Positions 10,060-19,495 of a stretch of 64,000 bases of DNA are shown one piece after another. Below the pieces are notes generated by a model. It saw only the letters and a program-made list of their open reading frames with translations, was not told the origin of the DNA and did not search any database. The number at the start of each line of letters is the position of its first letter. The first letter of the stretch is position 1. Origin of the DNA: Neosynechococcus sphagnicola sy1 (lineage in GTDB: Bacteria; Cyanobacteriota; Cyanobacteriia; Neosynechococcales; Neosynechococcaceae). The stretch spans positions 124,001 through 188,000 of the forward strand of contig NZ_JJML01000007.1 of NCBI RefSeq assembly GCF_000775285.1. Direction: 5' to 3'. A program made the translations under genes and the position numbers.

Positions 10060-10767
10060 ATGTCAGGACGACTGTTACTGGTGGATGATGAGCCTGGGTT
10101 GCGAGAAGCCGTCCAAGCCTACTTAGAAGACAGTGGTTTCACCGTTCAAGTTGCCAGCAATGCACGGGAGGGGTGGGACTCGCTACAAGCTAGCCAACCT
10201 GATCTGGTGATTACTGACGTGATGATGCCCCAAGTGGATGGCTATCAATTTCTCAAACAGCTGCGCGAAGATGCCCGATTTAGCACCTTACCCGTGATCT
10301 TTTTAACAGCAAGGGGAATGACCACAGACCGGATTCAAGGCCATAAGGCGGGCTGCGATGCCTATCTTGCCAAGCCCTTTGATCCCGATGAGTTGGTCGC
10401 CATTGTCGAAAACCTTTTGGGGCGGCGGGCGGCTATACAATCGGCTGCAGACAGCGAAGAGACCCCAGATATTGCAGACATGGCACGACAGATTTCTGAG
10501 ATTCGCTCCATTTTGAGCCAGCGGGGAGAACTCCCCCTGGGACACCCTCCTAGTCCTGTGAAAATTGACTTTACTCCCCGCGAACAGAGCGTCTTAGATT
10601 TAGTAGCTCAGGGGCTGATGAACAAAGAAATTGCCCGTCGCTTAGAAACCAGTGTCCGAAATGTTGAGAAATATGTCAGTCGGTTATTTAGCAAAACAGG
10701 CACCAATAGCCGTACCGAACTTGTACGCTATGCCCTAGAACATGGTTTAATCACGAACGGAAGCTAA
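10060..10767 (+). CDS. rre1: NarL-type response regulator Rre1 (Ycf29 family)
   Basis: Two-component response regulator of 235 residues. The receiver domain (1-120) has the acidic pocket in LLLVDDEPGL, the phospho-acceptor Asp in LVITDVMMP, Thr in FLTARG and Lys in YLAKPFDPDE. A linker then leads to a LuxR/NarL HTH (TPREQSVLDLVAQGLMNKEI, then VRNVEKYVSRLFSKTG). The composition matches cyanobacterial Rre1, the orthologue of plastid Ycf29, a stress-responsive regulator phosphorylated by Hik2/Hik34-type kinases. The kinase is not adjacent. The family call is firm; the exact paralogue is from memory. Confidence 0.8.
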   Translation: MSGRLLLVDDEPGLREAVQAYLEDSGFTVQVASNAREGWDSLQASQPDLVITDVMMPQVDGYQFLKQLREDARFSTLPVIFLTARGMTTDRIQGHKAGCDAYLAKPFDPDELVAIVENLLGRRAAIQSAADSEETPDIADMARQISEIRSILSQRGELPLGHPPSPVKIDFTPREQSVLDLVAQGLMNKEIARRLETSVRNVEKYVSRLFSKTGTNSRTELVRYALEHGLITNGS

Positions 10768-10971
10768 TTGCCTGACTCTGTAAGCTTCTGTGGCAGATCC
10801 CATCGGCGAGATTTCCTGGTTCATGCCCTGACGGATAGGATCATCTTGGCCTATCTTGGGCAGTTCAACCTTAAGTTATTTAAACTTAGTTGAAGAAATT
10901 CTCATATTTACAGACATCCTCTCAGAATCCTGATATTTGTATAGCAAATCACATTCTGCACAGGGCACCTT

Positions 10972-11088
10972 ATGAAAATCGCTAAAACTTCAACACCGCT
11001 GGGAGAGTCCCTTTCGATGATTGCGCTCTTTGCGCTCACGAGTGTTGGCATTATTTGTGTCATTGCCCTCAGCAGTGGTGCCCTCTGA
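10972..11088 (+). CDS. Small single-membrane-span protein (38 aa)
   Basis: Possible short gene: MKIAKTSTPLGESLSMIALF then one hydrophobic helix and a short end. There is no strong ribosome-binding site (GGGCACCTT upstream). Size and layout resemble small photosynthetic-complex subunits, but the sequence does not match any I recognise. Its plausibility comes from the clean signal-like layout and lack of any other gene here; it could be chance. Confidence 0.4.
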   Translation: MKIAKTSTPLGESLSMIALFALTSVGIICVIALSSGAL

Positions 11089-11181
11089 GGCAACCCTCTC
11101 TCTGCCCAGTTTTGAGCCTTGGCAAGTGACATCAGACCTAAGGCTTACACTGGGTAGAGCTGGTGATCGGGCAGCAACGGG

Positions 11182-11898
11182 TTAGAGGCGCTGGAGAATA
11201 TTCAGTCCGTGGGTATCCGTCCCGCAGGTATTCAGCAGCCGATAGGTGAGGGCTAGACCCTTGACAAGAGAGGTTTTATCGGGGCTCGGTTGCCAAGGAA
11301 GGGGATTATTGTAGGCATAATAGGTCTCGACTCCATCAATTTCCAGGTGGGCTGCCTCGGCGATCAGTTCCTGGGGCGATCGCCGATAACGAGCTGGATG
11401 GGCTAAAATCGCCAGCCCCCCTGCCAGGTGAATGGCACGGATGACAGAACTGGCGAAGGCGGCATTGCCATCGGGAGCCTCTCCCTGCAAGTAGGGTAGG
11501 AGGGCAGGGTGTTCTGGATTGAAAGCATAGCCAAGGATATGAACTTCTGTCTTCCCCAGTAAGGCTGTAATTTCCACCCCAGTCCACAGTTGCGGTAGCT
11601 CAAATTTATTGGGCTGCCGTTGCCAGAGTTCCCGGTGGTGACAGAGGTAATCTTGAGCCCGCTGATACCCACGAGTGGAATGGTGATCCGTAATCGCAAG
11701 TCCTTGCAATCCCAGGGCGATCGCCTGCTGGATTAATTGTTCAGGGGTTAACTGGCCATCGGAGCAGTGGGTATGTAAGTGAAAGTTGAAGGAACGAGGA
11801 CAACTGTCTGCCTGAATGTCCTGGAAAATTCGTCGGAGGGCCAGGGAATCCTGGGCCGCTGGTTGAGCAGAAACCACCTGAGCGAAGTAAGCTGTCAT
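11182..11898 (-). CDS. PHP-domain metal-dependent phosphoesterase
   Basis: Member of the polymerase-and-histidinol-phosphatase (PHP) superfamily, which binds two or three metal ions and cleaves phosphoesters. Metal-binding motifs are FHLHTHCSDGQLTPEQL, LAITDHHS, ILAHPARYRR and CGTDTHG, in the family order. It has 238 residues and starts MTAYFAQVVSAQP. The closest functional class is the TrpH/RNase AM-like group (nucleotide or oligonucleotide 5'-phosphoesterases), but the substrate is not shown by context. Confidence 0.82.
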   Translation of the reverse strand: MTAYFAQVVSAQPAAQDSLALRRIFQDIQADSCPRSFNFHLHTHCSDGQLTPEQLIQQAIALGLQGLAITDHHSTRGYQRAQDYLCHHRELWQRQPNKFELPQLWTGVEITALLGKTEVHILGYAFNPEHPALLPYLQGEAPDGNAAFASSVIRAIHLAGGLAILAHPARYRRSPQELIAEAAHLEIDGVETYYAYNNPLPWQPSPDKTSLVKGLALTYRLLNTCGTDTHGLNILQRL

Positions 11899-12151
11899 GT
11901 TGCGAGCTGCGAGGTGTCACTTAAATCTTAACAAGACTTAGTAAAATCGCCAGTACCAAGGAATACCTAGCATCCCGATCCTATCCAGGCATAGCCATGG
12001 CTGGAGGAGTGTAAGCTACTGTTCGCAAGTCTGCTGCGAAAAAAGTCGCTATCCATCCAGATGCAGTGCTCACCGCCCCTTGAAGTTGCCAGAAAGGGAC
12101 GCAAAATGAGAGACTCAATAACAGTCAGTGGCACAAGGTCTACCCAGCAGG

Positions 12152-12719
12152 ATGAATATCGTTGAGTTTTTTTGAACTGAGTGCCGGACGGTGGTTTTCG
12201 CAGCGTACTAGCCACCATCTGGCCTTTAAGCAACAGGAAGGTGGAAAGTCAAATCTCACGATTGAAGTGCTGGCGAAGGATCACCCTGAGGTTGTGAAAC
12301 TCTGCCAACACTACGAAGTCGATCCAACTCAGGCTCTCTGTGGGGCTCGTGTCAGTTGGGACGGCACCATGGAATGGGATGAGGAAAAACACGCGGGCTC
12401 AACAGTGCTGGTTCCGGTTGCCGACTCCTTACAAGCCCTAGAAGGACAGCTCCTCCGAGAAATGGGCTACGCTGAAAAAGCGCCGGTTGCAGGTCGTTAC
12501 CTGATCAACCAAGAGGAATTGATCTTAATTACCGAGTACGAAACCATGTACTCTAAAGAGCGCCTGTGGTTTGAGAGCCCTAATGTGCGGCTTCGCCATA
12601 GCATTCTGAAGCGCTTTGGTGGTTTTAGCATGGCTTCGTTCTGTTCTGAGATCCGGATGGGGGTCACCCAGCCCAAGGCCAACACCCCTGAGGCCGCTGA
12701 TGCCACGAACTCAGGCTGA
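12152..12719 (+). CDS. cpcS: CpcS/CpeS-type phycobiliprotein lyase, start region frameshifted
   Basis: Lyase that attaches phycocyanobilin to cysteines of phycobiliproteins; lipocalin-like fold. Recognisable blocks are [65 protein letters not shown] and [17 protein letters not shown], typical of CpcS. ATG at 12152 gives MNIVEF and then hits a stop because of a T7 run (12167-12173). With six Ts it reads [14 protein letters not shown], as expected for the family. A TTG at 12162 could also start in the correct frame. No phycobilisome gene is adjacent. Confidence 0.85.
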
Positions 12720-13436
12720 CGAGGAGCCTTGAGGACTAGAGGCTTTTTCAACTCCGTTGCGACTATCTTGGACTTGGAGCACTGCTTTTAGCTTGGCATA
12801 AAAGTCAGGAGACCCCGTCGCGGGTACGAAGCGGTGAATCGGACGGCTGGTGAATTCGTGGATAGGGGGAGGTAAGGTTGTTAACCCGATGTCCAGGGCT
12901 GCTGAAGCTGCTAAATCTGCTTGGGAGCCGATGGGCGGCTGTTCAATGGCGGTATCCAACTGTAAATTCTCCGGTAGCGGTTCCCCACCGATCAAGATTG
13001 GGGCAGCGATCGCCGAGGTTTTGAAGCAGGGTCGAACCCTAAACCGTGAATAATCTAAACTCACGTAGTTCGCTAACTTCGGATGGTGGGGAAAGCGACG
13101 GCAAACCAGGCGTTCAAACTCGTGACTGAAATGGTAGAAAGGTCGTCCCCGCCGCTGCCAACCGACTAAAATGTGCTCCACAGAAATGGCTTTGTACCGA
13201 CCCAGGTACAGGGCTTCAATCACCGCCATACAGATCCAGGTGGGTTGGTAATCGCAGTACCAGTGATCCACGAGTTGGGAGGCCGTGGCATCACCCAACT
13301 CAAAGCTATAGTGCGTTAGCAGAGCGGTGGCATAGGCGATCGCCGAATTTTGGGTAATTTGCCAAGCAGTGGGGGGCAAATTCAGGGTTACCTCTGGAGC
13401 AGGCAGATCTGAGGATGGTGGGTAGGGATCAGTCAT
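12711..13436 (-). CDS. Conserved cyanobacterial protein of unknown function
   Basis: 241-residue soluble protein. The central part ([20 protein letters not shown], then a region rich in Trp/Tyr/Arg with [20 protein letters not shown]) looks well conserved and could be a helical, winged-helix-like fold. The tail is proline-rich and low in conservation. Its ATG overlaps the end of the DUF3769-type gene by 8 bp, implying cotranscription, and its 3' end overlaps the convergent cpcS end by 9 bp. I recall similar cyanobacterial proteins but no function. Confidence 0.65.
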   Translation of the reverse strand: MTDPYPPSSDLPAPEVTLNLPPTAWQITQNSAIAYATALLTHYSFELGDATASQLVDHWYCDYQPTWICMAVIEALYLGRYKAISVEHILVGWQRRGRPFYHFSHEFERLVCRRFPHHPKLANYVSLDYSRFRVRPCFKTSAIAAPILIGGEPLPENLQLDTAIEQPPIGSQADLAASAALDIGLTTLPPPIHEFTSRPIHRFVPATGSPDFYAKLKAVLQVQDSRNGVEKASSPQGSSSA

Positions 13437-16098
13437 TGGAGCGGATCACACCTCCCTCTACGGTACGAATTTCAGACGCGGAGAAGGGGTCAGTGCCTCC
13501 TGACCAATTGAAGTCGTTAAGTAAAAAGTTCACTGAACCAATTTGCTGCACAGGGTTATAGCGGACGATGAAGCTATAGGTACGACGACTATACTCCAGA
13601 ATATAGTCGGTGTTGATTTCCTGGTTCGTAATCAAATTGATAGAAGTTTGCATCCCAATGCGGATGGGGCCATAGAGTTGTTGGGAAAATCCCCAAGCGA
13701 GTTTGCGATCATCCGCAATCCGGTCAAAGAAGAAGGGGGAAAGACCATCGAAAATCACTTGGGTAAAGCTAACATTGAGGCCCGTGTAATCAAAGAACCG
13801 CCGGGAAAAATGACCAAACTGAGCGGTCATTCCCACCGTAGCATTCAGAGAATTCTGGGTATCGCCACTGCTGTAATAACTGGCAACCCCCGTCAGCCCA
13901 GTGTAGAGACCAATATAGGGAACAATGGCGACCGGACTGTAACGCAACCCTTCTTTCGGAGTGGCAGGTAAGGGTTTGCCGGACCAAAGGGTAAACCCTC
14001 GCGTCAAAGCAGCGCTGGTCTGGTAGCGTTCCAAGGTCGCCCGGTTATTATCCGAACCGGGGGGAACCAAGTTCAGTTGATCCGTATCGGCATTCACCCG
14101 TTGGACTCCGGCCTGGAAGCTCAAGTTGATCTCAGATTTTCCCAGGATGATCACCGGAGAGGTGAGCAGGATACCAATGCTCTGCTGCACAGTTTGAAAT
14201 CCCAGGGAACCATTAAACAGGCGATCGCGGTAGCTGTACTCTAGGTTCAAGGCATAATTCCCCAGGTCATCCCGCAGGACACAGTCTCGACCCGTCGGTG
14301 ATTCGTTGCTACTGCGGCGGAGGCTATCAATTCGCTGACGAGTCGTACAAACTACCTGGGGACGAGGTTTCGTTAGATCCTGCCGCAACCGCAAACTCGC
14401 CCGGAGATTGTTTTCAATCACATCGGGGTTCAAACTCGTCAGGGTAAACAACCCCCGGAGGCTGGTGCGATCATTGACGTTGACGTAAACCCGGTTAATC
14501 AACCCATAGAGATCAGGGTCAAAAATGCCCGTGGGGGGGGGTTGTTAATGGTCACCCCTAAGTTTTGCTGGAAGGATTCTGAGGCAAACGCTTCCTGGAC
14601 AAAAAATTGGGGAATGATCGTCCATTTGACGCGGTCATTGGAGAAGGGGGTAAAGGTGCGCTGGATAAACAGCCCCCCTCTTTCTGTGGCATCATAACCA
14701 AATTCCACCAAACCAAACCCAGGATTATTGCGACGGCGGTCAAACACCATGCGCCGAAATGGCAGGGGGATTTTCACCCGTTGATCAAACACCATCTGCG
14801 CCCGTCGGGTTGTCAGTTCATCCTCAAAGGGAGAAATCGGACGCAGCCGCGCCCGGGTGGATCGGATCTCAAACTCCGGGGGAGAAAAGGGGTCATTGGT
14901 GATCCGCACGTTGGTGGCTTCCCACCCTTGGGGATTAAAGTCAACCCGGTCAGCTTCAAAGCGCAGTCGGTTCACCATCCCCCCTGCCTGGGGGATAAAG
15001 CTCTGAGTGCCACTGAATCCTTGCAAATTACTGGTTTGACCAAAACCCGTCACAATCGATAGGCGATCGGGGCTGGTGACCCGCGAAATCGGCTGACTGG
15101 CCGTAATTCGATCGCTGATGGGAGCCGCAGAGACCCCCGCAGCGGTGACATCCGTGGGTAGGGTGGGGAGCAACCGTTGGGCACTTCTGAGAAAGACTTC
15201 CCCACGGGCTCGGATCACCACCCCAGTCCCCTGGACAAAGTTATATTCAACCCGCTCACCGCGCAGGGTCCGGGAGTTTTGGGTTAAACGCAACATTCCC
15301 CTCGGCTACGGCCCGCCGATTGTTCAGGTTCACCTGCAGGCGATCGGCATCCAGAACTTGTCCCTGGAAACGCATCACCACATTACCTGCCGCCGTAAAC
15401 ATCTGCCGCTCATTGTCATACTCCTGGTGATCGGCGGTCAGTTCCACTACCCCCAAGGTTCCTGGTGGCTGATAGGGAAAGGGATCAGGGACCGGGGGCG
15501 TTGGTGCCGGAGCTATCTTGGAGCGGCGCAGAGTCGGTGGGGTGGGGGGGGTAGCAATGGGGGAGGGAAAGCGCTGTCCAATCAGCTCCCCGCGATCGGC
15601 GAAGGAATTCAATTGCGCCTGCTCACGGGCAACCGCCGCCAGTTCAGGAATCGTAACCAAGGTCTGGGACGGAGTCGTAGATGTCGCCAACGCCACCGTC
15701 AGAGCCTGGGTACTGGCAGCATCGGTGAGGGTAAGGTGAGGTTCTGGGATCGAGCCAATGCTGTCATGGGCGGTGAACGCTGCTGCTAGCTGATCAGTCG
15801 TCGCCGCATCGGTGGTTCTAAAATTCTCTAGCGGAGGGGCTTCAGGCTCAAGGTTCTCTGAAGCAGAGGCGGTTGGATCAAGGGGATCAATTGCAATCGC
15901 TGGCCCTAACAGATGGGCACGTTGGGCTGGATGGGCTGTCGAGAACTCATCGGTCGTCAGGACAGGCGTTGAGGCAGAGACTGGCTGAACAACTTGGGGC
16001 AGGGTGACAGTCGGCTCCGGAATAGCAGCCAGCGATCTCCCCTGCTGCGGCACCTGAACAATTGCAGCTGGTTCAGGGGGCGGAACCGGGTAAGGCAT
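13429..16098 (-). CDS. DUF3769 / LptD-like outer-membrane beta-barrel protein, two frameshifts
   Basis: Large envelope protein, about 890 residues when joined. It begins MPYPVPPPEPAAIVQ and has a long Pro/Thr/Ala-rich region. An OstA/LptA-like segment follows (VELTADHQEYDNERQMFTAA, DADRLQVNLNNRRAVAEGNV), then beta-rich repeats typical of an LptD-like barrel. Frame 1 ends near 15256 and the next frame begins with LRLTQNSRTLRGERVEYNF, with the break near 15290-15300. Frame 2 ends after a run of prolines. One extra C in the G9/C9 run 14533-14541 restores TGIFDPDLYGLINRVYVNVN. It is likely the cyanobacterial LPS-assembly or related outer-membrane factor. Confidence 0.75.
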
Positions 16099-16210
16099 AG
16101 ATCAAACCACTCACACACACACACTTCCCAAGCAGGTTCCCCATTGACCTGAAAAAGGGCAGGCACTACGGCACTGCCCTGAAGCTGGATTAGGGATCGG
16201 CGATTGCCGA

Positions 16211-16327
16211 TTATTCCATATCCCGACGTTTGGGGTTGCGAGCCGGATCGTTGGAGAGAAATCCAAAGATAAACAACAATACAAAAAAGGAAACCACAGC
16301 GTAGACTGCAATCTTGAGTGTCAACAT
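16211..16327 (-). CDS. psbI: Photosystem II reaction centre protein I
   Basis: 38-residue, single-helix PSII subunit that binds next to D1 and CP43 and helps early assembly. The translation starts [20 protein letters not shown] and ends [16 protein letters not shown], almost the family consensus along its whole length. The ATG is at 16327-16325. It is transcribed away from the HAD gene and upstream of the DUF3769-type gene. It was missed by size-based gene finding but is one of the most certain calls in the window. Confidence 0.96.
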   Translation of the reverse strand: MLTLKIAVYAVVSFFVLLFIFGFLSNDPARNPKRRDME

Positions 16328-16391
16328 GTCAAAGGCTCCAGACGGATAAAAGCTGCTTTTTTCTTCCTATGCGGACAGGATAGCTTCCTCA

Positions 16392-17081
16392 TCATACACA
16401 ATAGCTTTGCAGGATGAACTCGACGGCGATGGTCAAATCTTCCAGGATATAGTCAGGCTCGTAAACCGTGAGTTGGGGGCGATCGCGAATCCCACTGAGC
16501 AAACCAATGACCTTGATCCCATAGGTTTTAGCGGCAAAGATATCCGCTTCCGTATCCCCCACCATCCAGGTGTCAGCAGCAACGGGTAACTCAGCGAGGG
16601 CACGGGCCATCAGCAGGGGTTTATCGCTGACATCGGCGGTCTTGATCGTTTGGTTACCGAGACAATAGCGGCGATCGGAAGGGAAGAACCGTCCTAAGTT
16701 GTACTGTTCCAGGGCATAGTCTAACTCCTGGGTGCGCCGCATGGTCATCACCACTAAATCGACCCCAGTCTGCTGGAGGGTCTCTAAGGCCGTGACGGCA
16801 CCAGGGATCAGGGTGTCATAGCCAAAGTAGGGCTGGGTATGCACGGTCAGACGGCGCAACTGGGCAAATTCCGTCGCTTGATCCGCCGTTAATCCTGATA
16901 GCAGCCCAATTTCTCGCTCAGGCACCCGCGCCCGTTTTAACTGCCAAAATTTAGCCTTCGGCAGTTGCTGGATGGGCTGGGCTGGGAGTTGCAGTTGGGT
17001 CAAGCAAAACTGATAGACCTGGTAGTAGCGTTCCGAGACATCAACAATTGGCCCATCAAAATCAGTGATCAGTCGCAGCAT
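16392..17081 (-). CDS. HAD-superfamily hydrolase
   Basis: 229-residue haloacid-dehalogenase-like phosphatase. Motif I is LITDFDGPIVD (the usual second Asp is replaced: DxDG, with the nucleophile in DFDG), with the conserved Thr/Ser in VVMTMRR. The Lys is in SDKPLL and the metal-binding acidic motif is VGDTEADIFAAK. A helical cap lies between residues 20 and 90. It resembles phosphoglycolate-phosphatase-like proteins, but no substrate can be fixed. It ends 64 bp before psbI. Confidence 0.82.
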   Translation of the reverse strand: MLRLITDFDGPIVDVSERYYQVYQFCLTQLQLPAQPIQQLPKAKFWQLKRARVPEREIGLLSGLTADQATEFAQLRRLTVHTQPYFGYDTLIPGAVTALETLQQTGVDLVVMTMRRTQELDYALEQYNLGRFFPSDRRYCLGNQTIKTADVSDKPLLMARALAELPVAADTWMVGDTEADIFAAKTYGIKVIGLLSGIRDRPQLTVYEPDYILEDLTIAVEFILQSYCV

Positions 17082-17145
17082 TTCCCAAAGAAATGTGAAC
17101 TCGTCATTGGCTATCGTAACGGCTTCTCGGGGTGGTCAGCCAGGA

Positions 17146-17929
17146 TCACCCCTCAATCAGGCTCGATTTCACCAGGTTTGGATGGTCGGAGCATCCACCG
17201 CATGTTGGTGGGGTTGGGGGGGGTAGTTCGCAGGCCACGGGGGAATCGAGAATATTGTAGACAGTGGGTGATGGCGAGTCATCCTCTAACAAGCTGCTGT
17301 CACGGAGTTGAGCCTGGGGGGGGTACATAGGCATGGGTGACGGGATCGTAGGCTAAGACTTCTCCAGTTTCCAGATGGTAAATCCACCCATAGATCTTTA
17401 ATCGGCCCTGGTATAGCCTCGAATGCACCACTGGGTAAGTCTTAAGGTTTTCAATCTGGGTCAGCACATTCTCGGCAACAATAATCTCTAGGAGATCCCT
17501 GTCAGTATGGTTGCTGTAATTTTCCTTCACCAGTCGCCGCGTAGCTTCAGCATATTTCAGCCAGTCATACATCAGGGGCATTTCCTCTTGTAATTTCCCC
17601 AGTTGTAGCAATCCCTTCATCGCCCCACAGTGGGTATGGCCACAAACAACAATTTGCTCGATCTCGAGGGAATGAATCGCGTATTCCAAGGTGGCACCTT
17701 CGCCACTATTTGTGGCCCCAAAGGGGGGAATAATATTCCCAGCGTTGCGGATAATGAACAATTCGCCGACTTCTGTCTGGGTGAGCAAATTGGGGTTAAT
17801 CCGAGAGTCTGAGCAGGTAATAAACAGAACCCGGGGACGTTGACCGTTGGATAACTGCTCAAACAGTTCCAGATGGGTCGAGAAATAGTTGCTCTTAAAC
17901 TCCCGAAGGCCTCGGATCAGTTTTTTCAT
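17146..17929 (-). CDS. Beta-carbonic anhydrase, C-terminal extension out of frame
   Basis: Zn-dependent CO2/HCO3- interconversion. Zinc ligands are C in FITCSDSRINP, and H and C in CGHTHCGAMKG, with the conserved Asp-Arg dyad in CSDSR. The uninterrupted frame ends at 17300 after VTHAYVPPPG. In the +1 frame, after the G8 run 17316-17323, coding-like sequence goes on 62 residues (PPQAQLRDSSLLEDDSPSPT...) to 17146. Carboxysomal CcaA/IcfA proteins have a C-terminal extension, so a homopolymer error is possible, but the extension itself is not recognisable. An IS element ends within about 10-20 bp of the ATG at 17929. Confidence 0.85.
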
Positions 17930-18039
17930 CGCCCCCTCCGAGAGACCCCTTCCTTTAGGGAGGGGAGGGATAGGAGCGGCGAACGGAGTTCGCCAATAGG
18001 ATCAAGTGTATTCACAGTTTTTTTCATATAATGTGAGGC

Positions 18040-19227
18040 ATGGAAAAGGCTTACCGCTATCGCTTCTACCCAACCGCCGAGCAGGAATCGCTCCTGCGTC
18101 GAACGATGGGGTGTGTACGGTTGGTTTACAACCGTGCCTTGGCAGCGAGAACGGAAGCCTGGTATGAACGGCAAGAGAGGATTGACTATATCCAAACCTC
18201 TGCAATGCTGACCGAATGTAAAAAACAAGATGACCTCCAGTTTCTGAATGAGGTGAGTTGTGTTCCTTTGCAGCAAGGCTTGAGACATCTGCAAACCGCA
18301 TACAAGAACTTCTTTGACGGTCGGGCGAAATACCCCAACTTCAAAAAGAAGCGTCATGGTGGCAGTGCAGAATTCACCAAGTCTGCGTTTAAGTGGAAGG
18401 ATGGACAGGTCTATTTGGCTAAGTGCAATCAACCCTTGCTGATTCGCTGGTCTCGGCAACTCCCAGAAGGAGTTGAACCCAGCACCATTACGCTCAAGCT
18501 TGACCCGTCCGGTCGTTGGTTTGCGAGTCTGCGAATTGATGACCCGACCAATCAAGTACTGGAGCCAGTGGATCAAGCGGTTGGGCTTGATGTTGGAATT
18601 AGTAGCCTTGTTACCCTGAGTACAGGAGAGCAGGTTGCCAATCCGAAAGCCTTTGGCAAGCACTATCAACGGCTGAGGAAGGCTCAGAAGTCTTTGAGCC
18701 GTAAGCAAAAAGGCTCTCGCAATCGGGACAAAGCCTGTCTGAAAGCAGCCAGAATTCAAGCCAAGATTTCTGATTCCAGAAAAGACCATTTGCACAAGTT
18801 GACCACTCGACTGGTACGGGAAAACCAAACGATTGCCGTCGAGGATTTGGCTGTGAAAAATATGGTCCAAAACCATTGTCTCGCCCGTGCCATTAGTGAT
18901 GCTGCATGGGGTGAATTGGTCAGGCAGCTGGAATACAAAGCCAAGTGGTACGGTCGAGACTTGGTGAAAATTAACCGCTGGTTCCCCAGTTCTAAGCGCT
19001 GTGGGAACTGCGGTCACATCGTTGAGCGATTGCCGTTGAGCATCCGGGTATGGGACTGCCCCCAATGTGGCACCCACCATGACCGGGATGTAAACGCCGC
19101 TCAAAATATTCTGGCCGTGGGACTCACGGTTGCAGTCTGTGGAGCGAACGTCAGACCTGATAGGCATAAGTCTAAAGGGCAGTTGCGAAAGTCCAGCAAT
19201 GGGAAGAAACAGAAACCTAAGTCGTGA
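18040..19227 (+). CDS. tnpB: TnpB RNA-guided nuclease (IS605 OrfB family)
   Basis: 395-residue OMEGA nuclease, ancestral relative of Cas12. RuvC residues are intact: D in VGLDVGISSLV, E in AVEDLAVKNM and D in HDRDVNAAQNIL. The zinc-finger cysteines are CGNCG and CPQCG. The N-terminal domain reads KAYRYRFYPTAEQESLLRRT. The 3' end of the gene together with the right IS end should encode the reRNA/omega RNA, whose guide would be the flanking sequence after about 19262. Length and catalytic residues suggest it is functional. Confidence 0.93.
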   Translation: MEKAYRYRFYPTAEQESLLRRTMGCVRLVYNRALAARTEAWYERQERIDYIQTSAMLTECKKQDDLQFLNEVSCVPLQQGLRHLQTAYKNFFDGRAKYPNFKKKRHGGSAEFTKSAFKWKDGQVYLAKCNQPLLIRWSRQLPEGVEPSTITLKLDPSGRWFASLRIDDPTNQVLEPVDQAVGLDVGISSLVTLSTGEQVANPKAFGKHYQRLRKAQKSLSRKQKGSRNRDKACLKAARIQAKISDSRKDHLHKLTTRLVRENQTIAVEDLAVKNMVQNHCLARAISDAAWGELVRQLEYKAKWYGRDLVKINRWFPSSKRCGNCGHIVERLPLSIRVWDCPQCGTHHDRDVNAAQNILAVGLTVAVCGANVRPDRHKSKGQLRKSSNGKKQKPKS

Positions 19228-19262
19228 GTCTTAGGAATCCCCTTCCTTCAGGGAGGGGAGGA
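19100..19262 (+). ncRNA. Probable reRNA (omega RNA) of TnpB
   Basis: In this family the guide RNA is made from the 3' end of tnpB through the right IS end. Here the candidate region covers the last part of tnpB and the terminal hairpin at 19239-19258. Its 5' end cannot be read from sequence. This is inferred from the family, not directly seen. Confidence 0.35.
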
Positions 19263-19495
19263 TGTCAAAATGCAAGATTCACAGGATTGCCGCCATGGAT
19301 GCAGAGGATTTCAAGGTCAATTTTGGAGACAGGGGAGCGCTGTCAAAGGTCTTGATAGCGGATGCTACTGTGTGTCGCGGCGGCGACAACGCCCATCCCT
19401 GATCAAAACAGCAGCCTGCTTCGTCATCCTCCACCGTTGATTATGGTTTAAATTACCGTTCCTCTAGAGCGGAGATCGCCACTCCGTAACCAATC

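Larger units (their letters stand above)
17931..19262 (+). mobile_element. IS200/IS605-group element, TnpB only (IS1341-type)
   Basis: Single-gene insertion sequence. Both ends carry the same hairpin-forming sequence in direct orientation: CCCCTTCCTTTAGGGAGGGG at 17946-17965 and CCCCTTCCTTCAGGGAGGGG at 19239-19258, as the subterminal hairpins of this group do. There are no terminal inverted repeats and no TnpA gene, so movement would depend on a TnpA elsewhere. The right end GAGGATGTCAA is usual for these elements. The exact boundaries are estimated from the hairpins. It separates the carbonic anhydrase from its original upstream region. Confidence 0.85.

Noticed and set aside
16105-16126. 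CA dinucleotide run
   Set aside because: Only about seven units between genes; too short to be meaningful.
17926-19167. 413-codon minus-strand ORF across the IS element
   Set aside because: It is fully antisense to tnpB, which has all catalytic motifs. The product has no recognisable domain; the open frame follows from tnpB codon bias.
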